DNA of 64,000 nucleotides from Pseudomonas sp. 7SR1 (GCF_900156465.1 NZ_LT707064.1:2698501-2762500), one strand, 5' to 3'; shown: positions 45,426 through 54,644, counted from the first letter of the stretch. The notes: generated by a model not told the origin, from the sequence alone. Numbers and translations are program-made.

Positions 45426-45442
45426 TGGTACGGGCTTTGCTA
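45426..45442 (+). promoter_or_regulatory. Sigma-54 (RpoN) promoter of aapJQMP
   Basis: TGGTACG-GGCT-TTGCTA matches TGGCACG-N4-TTGCA with one change and the required GG-N10-GC spacing. It is 320 bases upstream of aapJ, oriented toward it. Amino-acid uptake operons in pseudomonads are often RpoN-dependent through NtrC or CbrB. The enhancer site was not identified. Confidence 0.6.
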
Positions 45443-45734
45443 TGGGGTTGCTGAGTGATGATTCTTACGCTGCGCGGTAACACTATCAGCTCGACGCGAC
45501 GCTTGGGATATCAGAAATCCGGTGATGGATGTTCGCCAATAGCCGCTACGGGCTTCGCGAACGTGAAGGGCTACAGCCCGTTCGGCCGATTGGTGAGAAG
45601 TGAGTATGGCCCACCGACTGTGGACGTTCTCATTAATAGACTCATAGCGAAGGTCCAGACGTCGGTTGACCCTAAAAAAAGCCAACGAGGGTCGGCAATG
45701 CCCCAAAAGGGTGCGATAGGACTCGAGCTCCGAC

Positions 45735-45744
45735 ACAACAAGAG
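45735..45744 (+). promoter_or_regulatory. Hfq/Crc catabolite-repression site of aapJ
   Basis: ACAACAAGAG, followed by CAAAAC, lies immediately before the ribosome-binding sequence TGGAGG of aapJ. The ACAACAAGAG form closely resembles known CA-motifs bound by Hfq/Crc in Pseudomonas, so translation is probably repressed during growth on preferred carbon sources. Confidence 0.55.
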
Positions 45745-45761
45745 CAAAACTGGAGGTTTGA

Positions 45762-46793
45762 ATGAAATTACTGAAATCCACCCTGGCAGTCGTGACTGCA
45801 GCCGCAGTGCTCGGTGTCAGCGGGTTCGCTCAGGCGGGTGCAACCCTGGATGCCGTGCAGAAGAAAGGCTTTGTACAATGCGGCGTGAGCGACGGCCTTC
45901 CGGGTTTCTCGGTGCCTGATTCCACCGGCAAGATCGTCGGCATTGACGCTGACTTCTGCCGTGCCGTAGCCGCCGCGGTATTCGGCGACGCCACCAAGGT
46001 CAAGTTCAGCCAGTTGAACGCCAAGGAGCGTTTCACCGCTCTGCAATCCGGCGAAATCGACGTACTGTCGCGCAACTCCACCATGACCAGCTCCCGTGAC
46101 GCGGGCATGGGCCTGAAATTCCCGGGCTTCATTACCTATTACGACGGCATCGGCTTCCTGGCCAACAACAAGCTGGGCGTCAAGAGCGCCAAGGAACTGG
46201 ACGGCGCGACCATCTGCATCCAGGCCGGTACCACCACCGAGCTGAACGTGTCCGACTACTTCCGCGCCAATGGCCTGAAGTACACCCCGATCACCTTCGA
46301 CACCTCCGATGAAAGCGCCAAGTCGCTGGAATCCGGTCGTTGCGACGTGCTGACCTCCGACAAGTCCCAACTGTTCGCCCAGCGCAGCAAGCTGGCCGCG
46401 CCGAAGGACTACGTGGTCCTGCCGGAAACCATTTCCAAGGAACCACTGGGCCCGGTCGTGCGTAACGGCGACGACGAGTGGCTGGCCATCGTACGTTGGA
46501 CTGGCTACGCCCTGCTCAACGCGGAAGAGGCCGGCGTCACCTCGAAAAACGTCGAGGCTGAAGCCAAGTCCACCAAGAACCCTGACGTCGCTCGGATGCT
46601 GGGCGCCGACGGTGAATACGGCAAGGATCTGAAACTGCCGAAAGACTGGGTGGTGCAAATCGTCAAGCAGGTCGGTAACTACGGCGAAATGTTCGAGCGC
46701 AACCTGGGCAAGAGCACTCCGCTGGAAATCGACCGCGGCCTGAACGCTCTGTGGAACGCTGGCGGCATCCAATACGCACCACCAGTGCGCTGA
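45762..46793 (+). CDS. aapJ: AapJ: general L-amino acid ABC transporter, substrate-binding protein
   Basis: 343 aa with a signal peptide ending at about GFAQAGATL (residue 25). The AapJ-type periplasmic binding fold has KKGFVQCGVSDGLPGFSVPD, GIDADFCRAVAAAVFGD, LSRNSTMTSSRDAG and GPVVRNGDDEWLAIVRW; AapJ/BztA proteins are longer than other polar amino-acid binding proteins, as here. It captures a broad range of L-amino acids (Glu, Asp, Gln, Asn and others). First gene of aapJQMP; a 12-bp hairpin follows the stop. Confidence 0.95.
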   Translation: MKLLKSTLAVVTAAAVLGVSGFAQAGATLDAVQKKGFVQCGVSDGLPGFSVPDSTGKIVGIDADFCRAVAAAVFGDATKVKFSQLNAKERFTALQSGEIDVLSRNSTMTSSRDAGMGLKFPGFITYYDGIGFLANNKLGVKSAKELDGATICIQAGTTTELNVSDYFRANGLKYTPITFDTSDESAKSLESGRCDVLTSDKSQLFAQRSKLAAPKDYVVLPETISKEPLGPVVRNGDDEWLAIVRWTGYALLNAEEAGVTSKNVEAEAKSTKNPDVARMLGADGEYGKDLKLPKDWVVQIVKQVGNYGEMFERNLGKSTPLEIDRGLNALWNAGGIQYAPPVR

Positions 46794-46800
46794 TGGTTCT

Positions 46801-46829
46801 ATCACCCGGTGGGCCAACCACCGGGTGAT
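46801..46829 (+). terminator. Intercistronic hairpin between aapJ and aapQ
   Basis: ATCACCCGGTGG (46801-46812), loop GCCAA, CCACCGGGTGAT (46818-46829): a perfect 12-bp stem 7 bases after the aapJ stop. It lacks a full U-run (GTTCTGTTCC follows), so it is more likely an attenuator or mRNA-stabilising hairpin giving more binding protein than permease, as in many ABC operons. Confidence 0.7.
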
Positions 46830-46858
46830 GTTCTGTTCCATTCTTTGCGGGGCACTTC

Positions 46859-48040
46859 ATGCAAAATTCAATCGGCGCACCTAAGCAGAGGCTCAGCCTC
46901 AGCGATCCACGAGTGCGTGCGTGGGTATTTCAGATCGTCACGATCGTGGCGGTCGTTTCTCTGGGCTGGTATCTGTTCGATAACACGCAGACCAACCTCG
47001 AGCACCGGGGTATCACCTCCGGTTTCAGCTTTCTGGAGCGCAGTGCCGGGTTCGGCATCGCCCAACACCTGATCGATTACACCGAGGCGGACAGCTATGC
47101 CCGCGTCTTTGTCATCGGGTTGCTCAACACTTTGCTGGTGACGTTCATCGGCGTGATCCTGGCGACCATCCTGGGCTTCATCGTCGGCGTGGCGCGGCTG
47201 TCGCCCAACTGGATCATTGCCAAGCTGGCGACGGTCTACGTGGAGGTTTTCCGTAACATCCCGCCGCTGCTGCAGATCCTGTTCTGGTATTTCGCGGTGT
47301 TCCTGAGCATGCCGGGACCGCGCGCCGCCCATAACTTCGGCGATACCTTCTTCGTCAGCAGCCGGGGCCTGAACATGCCGGCCGCGCTGGTGGCCGAAGG
47401 GTTCTGGCCGTTCGTGATCAGCATCGTGCTGGCCATCGTCGCCATTGTGCTGATGTCTCGCTGGGCCACCAAGCGTTTCGAAGCCACTGGCGAGCCGTTT
47501 CACAAGTTCTGGGTCGGCCTGGCATTGTTCCTGGTGATCCCGGCTTTGAGCGCGCTGCTGTTCGGTGCGCCGGTGCACTGGGAAATGCCGGAACTCAAGG
47601 GCTTCAACTTCGTGGGCGGCTGGGTGCTGATCCCCGAACTGCTGGCCTTGACCCTGGCCTTGACCGTGTACACCGCGGCGTTCATCGCCGAGATCGTGCG
47701 TTCGGGCATCAAGTCGGTGAGCCACGGCCAGACCGAAGCCGCCCGCTCCCTGGGGCTGCGCAACGGTCCGACCCTGCGCAAGGTCATCATCCCGCAGGCG
47801 CTGCGCGTGATCATTCCGCCGCTGACCAGCCAATACCTGAACCTGGCGAAGAACTCTTCCCTGGCGGCCGGTATCGGTTATCCGGAAATGGTTTCGCTGT
47901 TTGCCGGTACGGTGTTGAACCAGACCGGCCAGGCCATCGAGGTGATCGCGATCACCATGAGCGTGTACCTGGCGATCAGTATCAGCATTTCCCTGCTGAT
48001 GAACTGGTACAACAAGCGCATTGCGCTGATCGAGCGGTGA
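46859..48040 (+). CDS. aapQ: AapQ: general L-amino acid ABC transporter permease
   Basis: 393 aa inner membrane permease with about eight helices; the first lies at about 21-42. It has the HisM-type pattern LLNTLLVTFIGVILATILGFIVGVARLSPNWI and EVFRNIPPLLQILFWY, an inserted loop of about 130 residues typical of AapQ/BztB, and the EAA loop EAARSLGLRNGPTLRKVIIPQALRVIIPPL. It forms the channel with AapM. The ATG at 46859 follows a GCGGGG ribosome site; aapM begins 10 bases after its stop. Confidence 0.95.
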   Translation: MQNSIGAPKQRLSLSDPRVRAWVFQIVTIVAVVSLGWYLFDNTQTNLEHRGITSGFSFLERSAGFGIAQHLIDYTEADSYARVFVIGLLNTLLVTFIGVILATILGFIVGVARLSPNWIIAKLATVYVEVFRNIPPLLQILFWYFAVFLSMPGPRAAHNFGDTFFVSSRGLNMPAALVAEGFWPFVISIVLAIVAIVLMSRWATKRFEATGEPFHKFWVGLALFLVIPALSALLFGAPVHWEMPELKGFNFVGGWVLIPELLALTLALTVYTAAFIAEIVRSGIKSVSHGQTEAARSLGLRNGPTLRKVIIPQALRVIIPPLTSQYLNLAKNSSLAAGIGYPEMVSLFAGTVLNQTGQAIEVIAITMSVYLAISISISLLMNWYNKRIALIER

Positions 48041-48050
48041 GGAAACGCGC

Positions 48051-49148
48051 ATGACGACTCATACTTTCAAACCTGACATGCCGCCGCCGGCCAGCAGTAT
48101 CGGCGTGGTGGCGTGGATGCGCGCCAACATGTTCTCCAGCTGGCTCAATACGCTGTTGACGCTGTTCGCGTTCTACCTGATCTACCTGATCGTGCCGCCC
48201 CTGGTGCAATGGGCGATCCTGGATGCCAACTGGGTCGGCACCACTCGCGCCGACTGCACCAAGGAAGGCGCCTGCTGGGTCTTCATCCAGCAGCGCTTCG
48301 GGCAGTTCATGTACGGCTACTACCCGGCGGACCTGCGCTGGCGCGTGGACCTCACCGTATGGCTGGCCGTGATCGGCGTGGCCCCGCTGTTCATCTCGCG
48401 CTTCCCGCGCAAGGCGATCTACGGCCTGAGCTTTTTGGTGCTGTACCCGATCACCGCCTGGTGCCTGCTGCACGGCGGCGTGTTCGGCCTGGACACCGTG
48501 GCGACCAGCCAATGGGGCGGCCTGATGCTGACCCTGGTGATCGCCACCGTCGGTATCGTCGGCGCCTTGCCGCTGGGGATCGTCCTGGCGCTGGGTCGTC
48601 GCTCGAACCTGCCGGCGATCCGCGTGGTCTGCGTGACGTTCATCGAGTTCTGGCGTGGCGTACCGTTGATCACGGTGCTGTTCATGTCCTCGGTGATGCT
48701 GCCCTTGTTCCTGCCCGAAGGCATGAACTTCGACAAGCTGTTGCGGGCCCTGATCGGGGTGATCCTGTTCCAGTCGGCCTACATCGCCGAAGTGGTGCGT
48801 GGCGGCCTGCAAGCGATTCCTAAGGGACAGTACGAAGCGGCCGCGGCAATGGGCCTGGGCTACTGGCGCAGCATGGGCCTGGTGATCTTGCCGCAAGCCC
48901 TCAAGCTGGTGATTCCCGGCATCGTCAACACCTTCATCGCGCTGTTCAAGGACACGAGCCTGGTGATCATCATCGGCCTGTTCGACCTGCTCAACAGCGT
49001 GAAACAAGCTGCCGCCGACCCGAAATGGCTGGGCATGGCCACCGAAGGCTATGTGTTCGCCGCCCTGGTGTTCTGGATTTTCTGTTTTGGTATGTCGCGC
49101 TATTCCATGCATTTGGAACGCAAGCTCGACACAGGCCACAAGCGTTAG
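48051..49148 (+). CDS. aapM: AapM: general L-amino acid ABC transporter permease
   Basis: 365 aa. An extended N-terminus with helices at about 35-60 and 100-115 is typical of AapM/BztC. The permease core has GLMLTLVIATVGIVGALPLGIVLALGRRS, EFWRGVPLITVLFMSSVMLPLFLPEG and the EAA loop EAAAAMGLGYWRSMGLVILPQALKLVIPGI that docks with AapP. Pairs with AapQ; aapP follows 10 bases after the stop. Confidence 0.95.
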   Translation: MTTHTFKPDMPPPASSIGVVAWMRANMFSSWLNTLLTLFAFYLIYLIVPPLVQWAILDANWVGTTRADCTKEGACWVFIQQRFGQFMYGYYPADLRWRVDLTVWLAVIGVAPLFISRFPRKAIYGLSFLVLYPITAWCLLHGGVFGLDTVATSQWGGLMLTLVIATVGIVGALPLGIVLALGRRSNLPAIRVVCVTFIEFWRGVPLITVLFMSSVMLPLFLPEGMNFDKLLRALIGVILFQSAYIAEVVRGGLQAIPKGQYEAAAAMGLGYWRSMGLVILPQALKLVIPGIVNTFIALFKDTSLVIIIGLFDLLNSVKQAAADPKWLGMATEGYVFAALVFWIFCFGMSRYSMHLERKLDTGHKR

Positions 49149-49158
49149 GAGTTAAGTG

Positions 49159-49923
49159 ATGAGCGAAGCGATCAAACAGCCTGTGGGCCCTGAAGGCATT
49201 ATTCAGATGCAGGGTGTAAACAAGTGGTACGGCCAGTTCCACGTGTTGAAAGACATCAACCTGAACGTCAAGCAGGGCGAGCGTATCGTCCTGTGCGGCC
49301 CATCGGGCTCGGGCAAGTCCACCACCATCCGCTGCCTCAACCGTCTGGAAGAGCACCAGCAGGGCCGCATCGTGGTCGACGGGGTGGAGCTGACCAACGA
49401 CCTGAAGCAGATCGAAGCGATCCGCCGCGAAGTCGGCATGGTGTTCCAGCACTTCAACCTGTTCCCGCACCTGACCATCCTGCAGAACTGCACCCTGGCA
49501 CCGATGTGGGTGCGCAAGATGCCCAAGCGCAAGGCCGAGGAAATCGCCATGCATTACCTGGAACGCGTGCGTATTCCAGAGCAGGCGCACAAGTACCCGG
49601 GCCAGCTTTCCGGTGGACAGCAGCAGCGTGTGGCCATCGCCCGTGCCTTGTGCATGAAGCCGAAAATCATGCTGTTCGACGAACCTACTTCGGCACTCGA
49701 TCCCGAGATGGTGAAAGAGGTCCTGGACACCATGATCGGCTTGGCTGAAGACGGCATGACCATGCTCTGCGTGACCCACGAAATGGGCTTTGCCCGCACC
49801 GTGGCCAACCGCGTGATCTTCATGGACAAGGGCGAGATCGTCGAGCAGGCCGCGCCGAACGACTTCTTCGACAACCCGCAGAACGACCGCACCAAGCTGT
49901 TCCTGAGCCAGATCCTGCACTGA
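49159..49923 (+). CDS. aapP: AapP: general L-amino acid ABC transporter ATPase
   Basis: 254 aa from the ATG at 49159 (AGGAG 7 bases upstream). Walker A is GPSGSGKST (about 47-55), the Q-loop [10 protein letters not shown], the ABC signature [15 protein letters not shown], Walker [15 protein letters not shown] and the H-loop VTHEMGFA. It powers AapQM. Last gene of the operon, followed by a strong terminator. Closely resembles GlnQ-type polar amino-acid ATPases. Confidence 0.96.
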   Translation: MSEAIKQPVGPEGIIQMQGVNKWYGQFHVLKDINLNVKQGERIVLCGPSGSGKSTTIRCLNRLEEHQQGRIVVDGVELTNDLKQIEAIRREVGMVFQHFNLFPHLTILQNCTLAPMWVRKMPKRKAEEIAMHYLERVRIPEQAHKYPGQLSGGQQQRVAIARALCMKPKIMLFDEPTSALDPEMVKEVLDTMIGLAEDGMTMLCVTHEMGFARTVANRVIFMDKGEIVEQAAPNDFFDNPQNDRTKLFLSQILH

Positions 49924-49944
49924 TCCGGCCTTAGGCTTCGAAAT

Positions 49945-49974
49945 AGACCCGGACTTGTCCGGGTCTGTTTTTTT
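49945..49974 (+). terminator. Rho-independent terminator after aapP
   Basis: AGACCCGGA (49945-49953), loop CTTG, TCCGGGTCT (49958-49966), then G and a run of seven T, 21 bases after the stop codon. Confidence 0.95.
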
Positions 49975-50314
49975 CTGCGGCTGCAGCCCAGTGCCGCAGC
50001 GGGTCGGCAGGACCGCCTTGGGATCCGGCCGCTTGTCCTCCTCGACGAAGCTGACTAACATGTCAGGAAATTCGCCCCGCGACAGATGGACTGCCAGCGC
50101 AGTGGCCGTTGTTTTTTTCAACTGATCGGGCCAGTACGCCGCCGATGACCTGACCTTCGCGCTGCAACCTCAGTGCCGTTTTCCTCCTCTACATGTATCC
50201 GTGCTGCGCGCTGAAGTTCCTCGGCCGTCGAACAACAGGATCCGCAACAGGCCAGGGCTGTTGCCATCCATTGCTCAATGAATCTTGAACCAGAATCCTG
50301 AACCAGAGCTTTCC
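49975..50314. other. Intergenic region before the MFS gene, possible decayed coding sequence
   Basis: 340 bases. On the minus strand three successive short frames (around 50210-50120, 50125-50060 and beyond) read as plausible amino-acid sequence (KTALRLQREGQVIGGVLARS, then TATALAVHLSRGEFPDMLV) but are shifted against each other at a run of seven A/T (about 50110). This looks like the remnant of a gene; I cannot name it. The promoter for the MFS gene must be in the right-hand part. Confidence 0.3.
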
Positions 50315-51619
50315 ATGTCCCGTGATCCGTTTGACCGTACCCCCTCGACGACACCCAGGCGCGCCGCCGAACTCGAAGAATTGCTGATCGACGCCGAGGC
50401 CGACGACGAACAGGCCCGGCAGGTCCAGCCACGGGTGCGTCGGCCCTGGTTGCTGTTGCTCGGATTGATCCTGGTGGCGCTGAACCTGCGTCCGGCATTG
50501 TCGAGCATGGCGCCGCTGCTCAGCGACGTGTCCAGGAGCCTTGGCCTGTCGGCCGCCCAGGCAGGTCTGCTGACCACGCTGCCGGTACTTTGCCTTGGCC
50601 TGTTCGCGCCGCTGGCGCCGGTGCTGGCCCGGCGCTTCGGTGCCGAACGCGTGGTGCTGGGGATCCTGCTGGTCCTGGCCGGCGGGATCGTCTTGCGCAG
50701 TTCGCTGGGGCAGGTCGGGCTCTTTGCCGGCAGCATCCTGGCCGGTGCCAGCATTGGCGTGATCGGCGTGTTGTTGCCGGGGATCGTCAAGCGCGATTTT
50801 GCCAGGCAGGCCGGGGCCATGACCGGTGTCTACACCATGGCGTTGTGCCTGGGCGCGGCAATGGCTGCCGGGGCGACCGTGCCGCTGAGCGAGCAGTTGA
50901 ACCACAGTTGGGCCATGGGGCTGGGTTTCTGGATGCTGCCGGCGCTGCTGGCCGCGCTGTTCTGGCTGCCCCAAGTGGGCCAGAAACACGGAGCCCATCA
51001 AGTGGCGTATCGGGTTCGCGGTTTGCTGCGTGATCCGCTGGCCTGGCAGGTGACCTTGTACATGGGGCTGCAATCGTCCCTGGCCTATATCGTGTTCGGC
51101 TGGCTGCCGTCGATCCTTATCGGCCGTGGCCTGACGCCGACCCAGGCCGGGCTGGTGCTGTCCGGTTCGGTCATCGTCCAGCTGATCAGCTCGCTGGCCG
51201 CGCCCTGGCTGGCGACCCGCGGCAAGGACCAGCGGCTGGCCATCGTGCTCGTCATGGTCATGACCCTTGGCGGCCTGTTCGGTTGCCTCTACGCGCCTAT
51301 CGAAGGCCTGTGGGGCTGGGCGATCCTGCTGGGGTTGGGGCAGGGCGCGACGTTCAGCCTGGCGCTGACCTTGATCGTGCTGCGTTCGCGGGACGCCCAT
51401 GTGGCTGCGAATCTTTCCGGCATGGCCCAGGGTTTCGGCTATACGCTGGCATCGCTGGGGCCGTTCGCCGTGGGCGTGGTGCACGACTGGACGGGGGGCT
51501 GGCAAGCCCTGGGCTGGATTTTCGGCCTGATCGGCCTGGGGGCCATCATCGCCGGCATCGGCGCAGGCCGAGCGTTGTATGTCGGGGTCAGCAGCGAGAA
51601 AGTCACCGGCCTTCGCTGA
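50315..51619 (+). CDS. MFS transporter, cyanate permease (CynX/NimT)-like
   Basis: 434 aa from the ATG at 50315; a TTG in frame 30 bases earlier is unlikely. A charged N-terminus of about 45 residues precedes 12 helices starting at WLLLLGLILVALNLRPALSSMAPLL, which is the CynX/NimT signature (LNLRPA). The loop between helices 2 and 3 has APLAPVLARRFGAERV, the MFS motif A equivalent. Family members import cyanate or export nitroimidazole-like compounds; the substrate here is unknown. No cyanase gene is nearby. Confidence 0.9.
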   Translation: MSRDPFDRTPSTTPRRAAELEELLIDAEADDEQARQVQPRVRRPWLLLLGLILVALNLRPALSSMAPLLSDVSRSLGLSAAQAGLLTTLPVLCLGLFAPLAPVLARRFGAERVVLGILLVLAGGIVLRSSLGQVGLFAGSILAGASIGVIGVLLPGIVKRDFARQAGAMTGVYTMALCLGAAMAAGATVPLSEQLNHSWAMGLGFWMLPALLAALFWLPQVGQKHGAHQVAYRVRGLLRDPLAWQVTLYMGLQSSLAYIVFGWLPSILIGRGLTPTQAGLVLSGSVIVQLISSLAAPWLATRGKDQRLAIVLVMVMTLGGLFGCLYAPIEGLWGWAILLGLGQGATFSLALTLIVLRSRDAHVAANLSGMAQGFGYTLASLGPFAVGVVHDWTGGWQALGWIFGLIGLGAIIAGIGAGRALYVGVSSEKVTGLR

Positions 51620-51706
51620 AGCCATTTTCATGGCGAATGACGATAGTGTTCCGCACGACGACGGATTATTGTGCCGGCTCTACTGAAACGTTTTCGGAGC
51701 CTGTCC

Positions 51707-52177
51707 ATGAGTGATGCCCACAACGCCCTGATCACCCGGTTCTACCAGGCCTTCCAGCGCCTGGACGCCGAGGCCATGAGCGCCTGCTATACCGAAGACG
51801 TGGTATTCAGCGACCCGGCCTTCGGTGAGTTGCGCGGGCGTGATGCGGGCGATATGTGGCGCATGCTCACCACCCGCGCCAAGGATTTCTCCCTGACCTT
51901 CGACAGCGTGCGCAGCGATGAGCGTTCCGGCGGTGCCCATTGGGTGGCGACTTACCTGTTCAGCCAGACCGGCAACACCGTGGTCAATGATATCCAGGCG
52001 CGCTTCGTATTCCGTGACGGCAAGATCTGCGAGCACCATGACAACTTCGATCTGTGGCGATGGTCCCGGCAGGCGCTGGGCACCAAGGGGGTGTTGCTGG
52101 GCTGGACGCCGCTGGTGCGCAACGCCGTCAGGGCCCAGGCCCTCAAGGGGCTGCGGGCATTCCAGGGCAGTCGCTGA
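51707..52177 (+). CDS. SnoaL/NTF2-like protein
   Basis: 156 aa from the ATG at 51707, in frame with an earlier ATG (51671) that would leave no ribosome site. It has a cone-shaped NTF2 fold pattern: ITRFYQAFQRLDAEAMSACYTEDVVFSDPAFGELRGRDAGDMWRML, then beta strands HWVATYLFSQTGNTVVNDIQARFVFRDGKICEHHDNFDLWRWS, with the conserved Asp-Pro and His-Asp pocket residues. Such proteins bind or isomerise small molecules. No ligand can be assigned. It lies 88 bases after the MFS gene. Confidence 0.85.
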   Translation: MSDAHNALITRFYQAFQRLDAEAMSACYTEDVVFSDPAFGELRGRDAGDMWRMLTTRAKDFSLTFDSVRSDERSGGAHWVATYLFSQTGNTVVNDIQARFVFRDGKICEHHDNFDLWRWSRQALGTKGVLLGWTPLVRNAVRAQALKGLRAFQGSR

Positions 52178-52216
52178 TAAGATCGCGGCTTGTTTCCTTC
52201 GTCCGTTGAACATGCC

Positions 52217-52540
52217 GTGACCAACGCCAACCTATCTGCCGATCCGCCTGTGCACGCCGCGAGCGAACCGCCCAAGCCCTGGTTCGTCTACTTGGTGCGG
52301 GCCGCCAACGGCTCGCTGTACTGCGGCATCAGCGATGACCCGGTGCGGCGTTTCGCCAAGCATCAAAGCGGCAAGGGCGCACGCTTCTTCCTTTCCAGCC
52401 CGGCGGTGGCGCTGGTGTACACCGAAGCTTGCCGCGACAAGGGCGAAGCCCTGCGCCAGGAACGGCTGATCAAGAAGCTGCGCAAAAGCGCCAAGGAATG
52501 CCTGGTGGCGAGTGCAGCGCGGTCTCATCAGCCAGACTGA
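52217..52540 (+). CDS. GIY-YIG nuclease superfamily protein (YhbQ-like)
   Basis: 107 aa from GTG at 52217; an ATG 5 bases earlier is out of frame. The N-terminal 25 residues are Ala/Pro/Glu-rich, followed by the UPF0213/YhbQ domain: [29 protein letters not shown], the GIY-YIG variant VYL...YCGI with conserved Arg and His, and [21 protein letters not shown] with the metal Glu. YhbQ proteins have DNA endo/exonuclease activity in E. coli; the exact role is uncertain. Confidence 0.9.
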   Translation: MTNANLSADPPVHAASEPPKPWFVYLVRAANGSLYCGISDDPVRRFAKHQSGKGARFFLSSPAVALVYTEACRDKGEALRQERLIKKLRKSAKECLVASAARSHQPD

Positions 52541-52619
52541 TAGGCCCTCATCAGCAGGGTAGGCCTGCCGTCCATGGCACGCTAAGCTGCGCAGCTTCCT
52601 CCCTGCAGTGGCGAATCTC

Positions 52620-53555
52620 ATGTCAGAGCTGATTCTTCATCATTACCCGACATCTCCCTTTGCGGAAAAGGCCCGTCTGTTGCTGGGTTTCAAGGGGCTG
52701 TCCTGGCGTTCGGTAGGCATCCCACCGATGATGCCAAAACCCGACCTTACGGCCCTGACCGGCGGCTACCGCAAGACACCGGTGCTGCAGATCGGTGCGG
52801 ATATCTACTGCGATACGGCGTTGATGGCACGTCGGCTGGAGCAGGAAAAGGCCTCTCCGGCGCTGTTTCCCGAAGGCAAGGAAATGATCGCCGCGTCCTT
52901 TGCGGCGTGGGCCGATTCGGTGGTGTTCCAGCACGCGGTAAGCCTGGTGTTCCAGCCGGAATCGGTGGCGGTGCGTTTCGCCAGGCTACCGCCCGAGGCG
53001 ATCAAGGCTTTCATCGCCGACCGCGCCGGGCTGTTCAGTGGCGGCACGGCCACGCGCCTGGCGGCCGAGCAGGCCAAGCATCAATGGCCGACGATCATGG
53101 CTCGGCTCGAACAGCAGTTGCAGCGAGAAGAGGGGGATTTCCTGCTGGGAGAGCCATCCATCGCCGACTTCGCCATGGCTCATCCGCTGTGGTTCCTCAA
53201 GGGAACGCCGGTGACTTCGCCGTTGGTGGATGCTTACCCGGCGGTCTCGGCCTGGCTAGGGCGGGTGCTGGGGTTCGGCCATGGTGCGTCGAGCGAGATG
53301 AGTGCCCAGGAGGCGCTGGACATCGCCCGCGACTCGACACCGGCGGCGTTGCCGGACGAGGCGTTCGATGAGCCGAACGGCTTCAAGCTGGGCCAGCGAG
53401 TCACGATTGCGGCCACCGACTACGGCGTCGATCCGGTGGTTGGGGAGTTGCTGTTCGCTGGCAGCGAGGAGCTGATACTGCGCCGCGAGGATGAACGTCG
53501 CGCAGTGGTACATGTGCACTTTCCGCGGTTCGGGTTCCGCATCGGCGCGCAATGA
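52620..53555 (+). CDS. Glutathione S-transferase family protein
   Basis: 311 aa from ATG at 52620. The N-terminal thioredoxin-like domain begins ELILHHYPTSPFAEKARLLLGFKGL with the Ser/Pro of the GSH site and GYRKTPVLQIGADIYCDTALMARRLE, where the cis-Pro (TPVLQ) and the acidic contact sit. The C-terminal helical domain includes EGDFLLGEPSIADFAMAHPLWFL. A further tail of about 80 residues (GFKLGQRVTIAATDYGVDPVVGELLFAGSEELILRR) is beta-rich and is not part of a standard GST. Substrate unknown; GST-type conjugation or a ligand-binding role is inferred. Confidence 0.88.
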   Translation: MSELILHHYPTSPFAEKARLLLGFKGLSWRSVGIPPMMPKPDLTALTGGYRKTPVLQIGADIYCDTALMARRLEQEKASPALFPEGKEMIAASFAAWADSVVFQHAVSLVFQPESVAVRFARLPPEAIKAFIADRAGLFSGGTATRLAAEQAKHQWPTIMARLEQQLQREEGDFLLGEPSIADFAMAHPLWFLKGTPVTSPLVDAYPAVSAWLGRVLGFGHGASSEMSAQEALDIARDSTPAALPDEAFDEPNGFKLGQRVTIAATDYGVDPVVGELLFAGSEELILRREDERRAVVHVHFPRFGFRIGAQ

Positions 53556-53564
53556 GCCGACCTC

Positions 53565-53636
53565 ATGGCGAACAGGTTCGCTCCCGCGCGGGTCGATGGC
53601 ATGGGCCGGTCCCTTGAACCGCGTGGGAGCGCTTGG
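53565..53636. repeat. Degenerate REP pair
   Basis: TGGCGAACAGGTTCGCTCCCGCG and GCGTGGGAGCGCTTGG are diverged opposed REP ends with about 30 bases between. It lies between convergent genes. Confidence 0.6.
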
Positions 53637-53639
53637 ACT

Positions 53640-54644
53640 TCAGGTGCGGCGTTTCAACTGATCGGTCAGCGACGTGGGCAACCCCTTGATGATCAGTGTG
53701 CCGGCTTCTTCGTCATACTCGATCTTGGAGCCCAGCAGGTGCGCTTCGAAGCTGATGGACAAGCCTTCGGCCCGGCCGGTGAAGCGTCGGAACTGGTTGA
53801 GGGTACGTTTATCCGCCGGGATTTCCGGTGACAGGCCGTAGTCCTTGTTGCGGATATGATCGTAGAAGGCTTTCGGGCGATCCTCGTCGATCAGCTCGGA
53901 CAGCTCTTCCAGGCCCATGGGTTCGCCGAGCTTGGCCTGGCTGCTGGCGTAATCCACCAGGGTCTTGGTCTTTTCCCGGGCATCGTCTTCAGGCAGGTCT
54001 TCACTTTCGACGAAGTCGCTGAAGGCCTTGAGCAGGGTGCGGGTCTCGCCGGGGCCGTCGACGCCCTCCTGGCAGCCGATGAAGTCGCGGAAGTACTCCG
54101 AGACCTTCTTGCCGTTCTTGCCCTTGATGAAGGAAATGTACTGCCGGGATTGCTTGTTGTTCTGCCACTCCGACACGTTGATCCGCGCCGCCAGGTGCAA
54201 TTGGCCCAGGTCCAGGTGACGGGATGGCGTGACGTCCAGTTCATCGGTGACCGCAACGCCTTCGCTGTGGTGCAGCAGGGCGATTGCCAGGTAGTCGGTC
54301 ATGCCCTGTTGGTAATGGGCGAACAAGACGTGGCCGCCCACCGACAGGTTGGACTCCTCCATCAGCTTCTGCAGGTGCTCCACCGCCACGCGACTGAACG
54401 CGGTGAAATCCTTGCCGCCGTCCAGGTACTCCTTCAGCCAGCCGCTGAAAGGATGGGCGCCGGATTCGGCATGGAAGAACCCCCAGGCCTTGCCTTGCTT
54501 GGCGTTGTAGCTCTCGTTGAGGTCGGCAAGCATGTTCTCGATGGCCGTGGACTCTGCCAGCTCGGAGTCTCGGGCGTGGAGCACTGCGGGGGTGCCGTCG
54601 GGTTTTTTGTCGATCAGGTGGACAATGCAATGACGGATCGGCAT
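53640..54644 (-). CDS. ndpA: Nucleoid-associated protein NdpA/YejK
   Basis: 334 aa from the ATG at 54644. It has the conserved NdpA pattern: [99 protein letters not shown] and a beta C-terminus ending [19 protein letters not shown]. It binds double-stranded DNA on the nucleoid. The ORF extends further upstream but lacks a proper start. It is divergent from the HU-like gene. Confidence 0.95.
   Translation of the reverse strand: MPIRHCIVHLIDKKPDGTPAVLHARDSELAESTAIENMLADLNESYNAKQGKAWGFFHAESGAHPFSGWLKEYLDGGKDFTAFSRVAVEHLQKLMEESNLSVGGHVLFAHYQQGMTDYLAIALLHHSEGVAVTDELDVTPSRHLDLGQLHLAARINVSEWQNNKQSRQYISFIKGKNGKKVSEYFRDFIGCQEGVDGPGETRTLLKAFSDFVESEDLPEDDAREKTKTLVDYASSQAKLGEPMGLEELSELIDEDRPKAFYDHIRNKDYGLSPEIPADKRTLNQFRRFTGRAEGLSISFEAHLLGSKIEYDEEAGTLIIKGLPTSLTDQLKRRT

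Noticed and set aside
45455..45919. 154-codon plus-strand frame overlapping the start of aapJ
   Set aside because: It would overlap the proven-looking aapJ signal peptide in another frame and has no ribosome site or family match.
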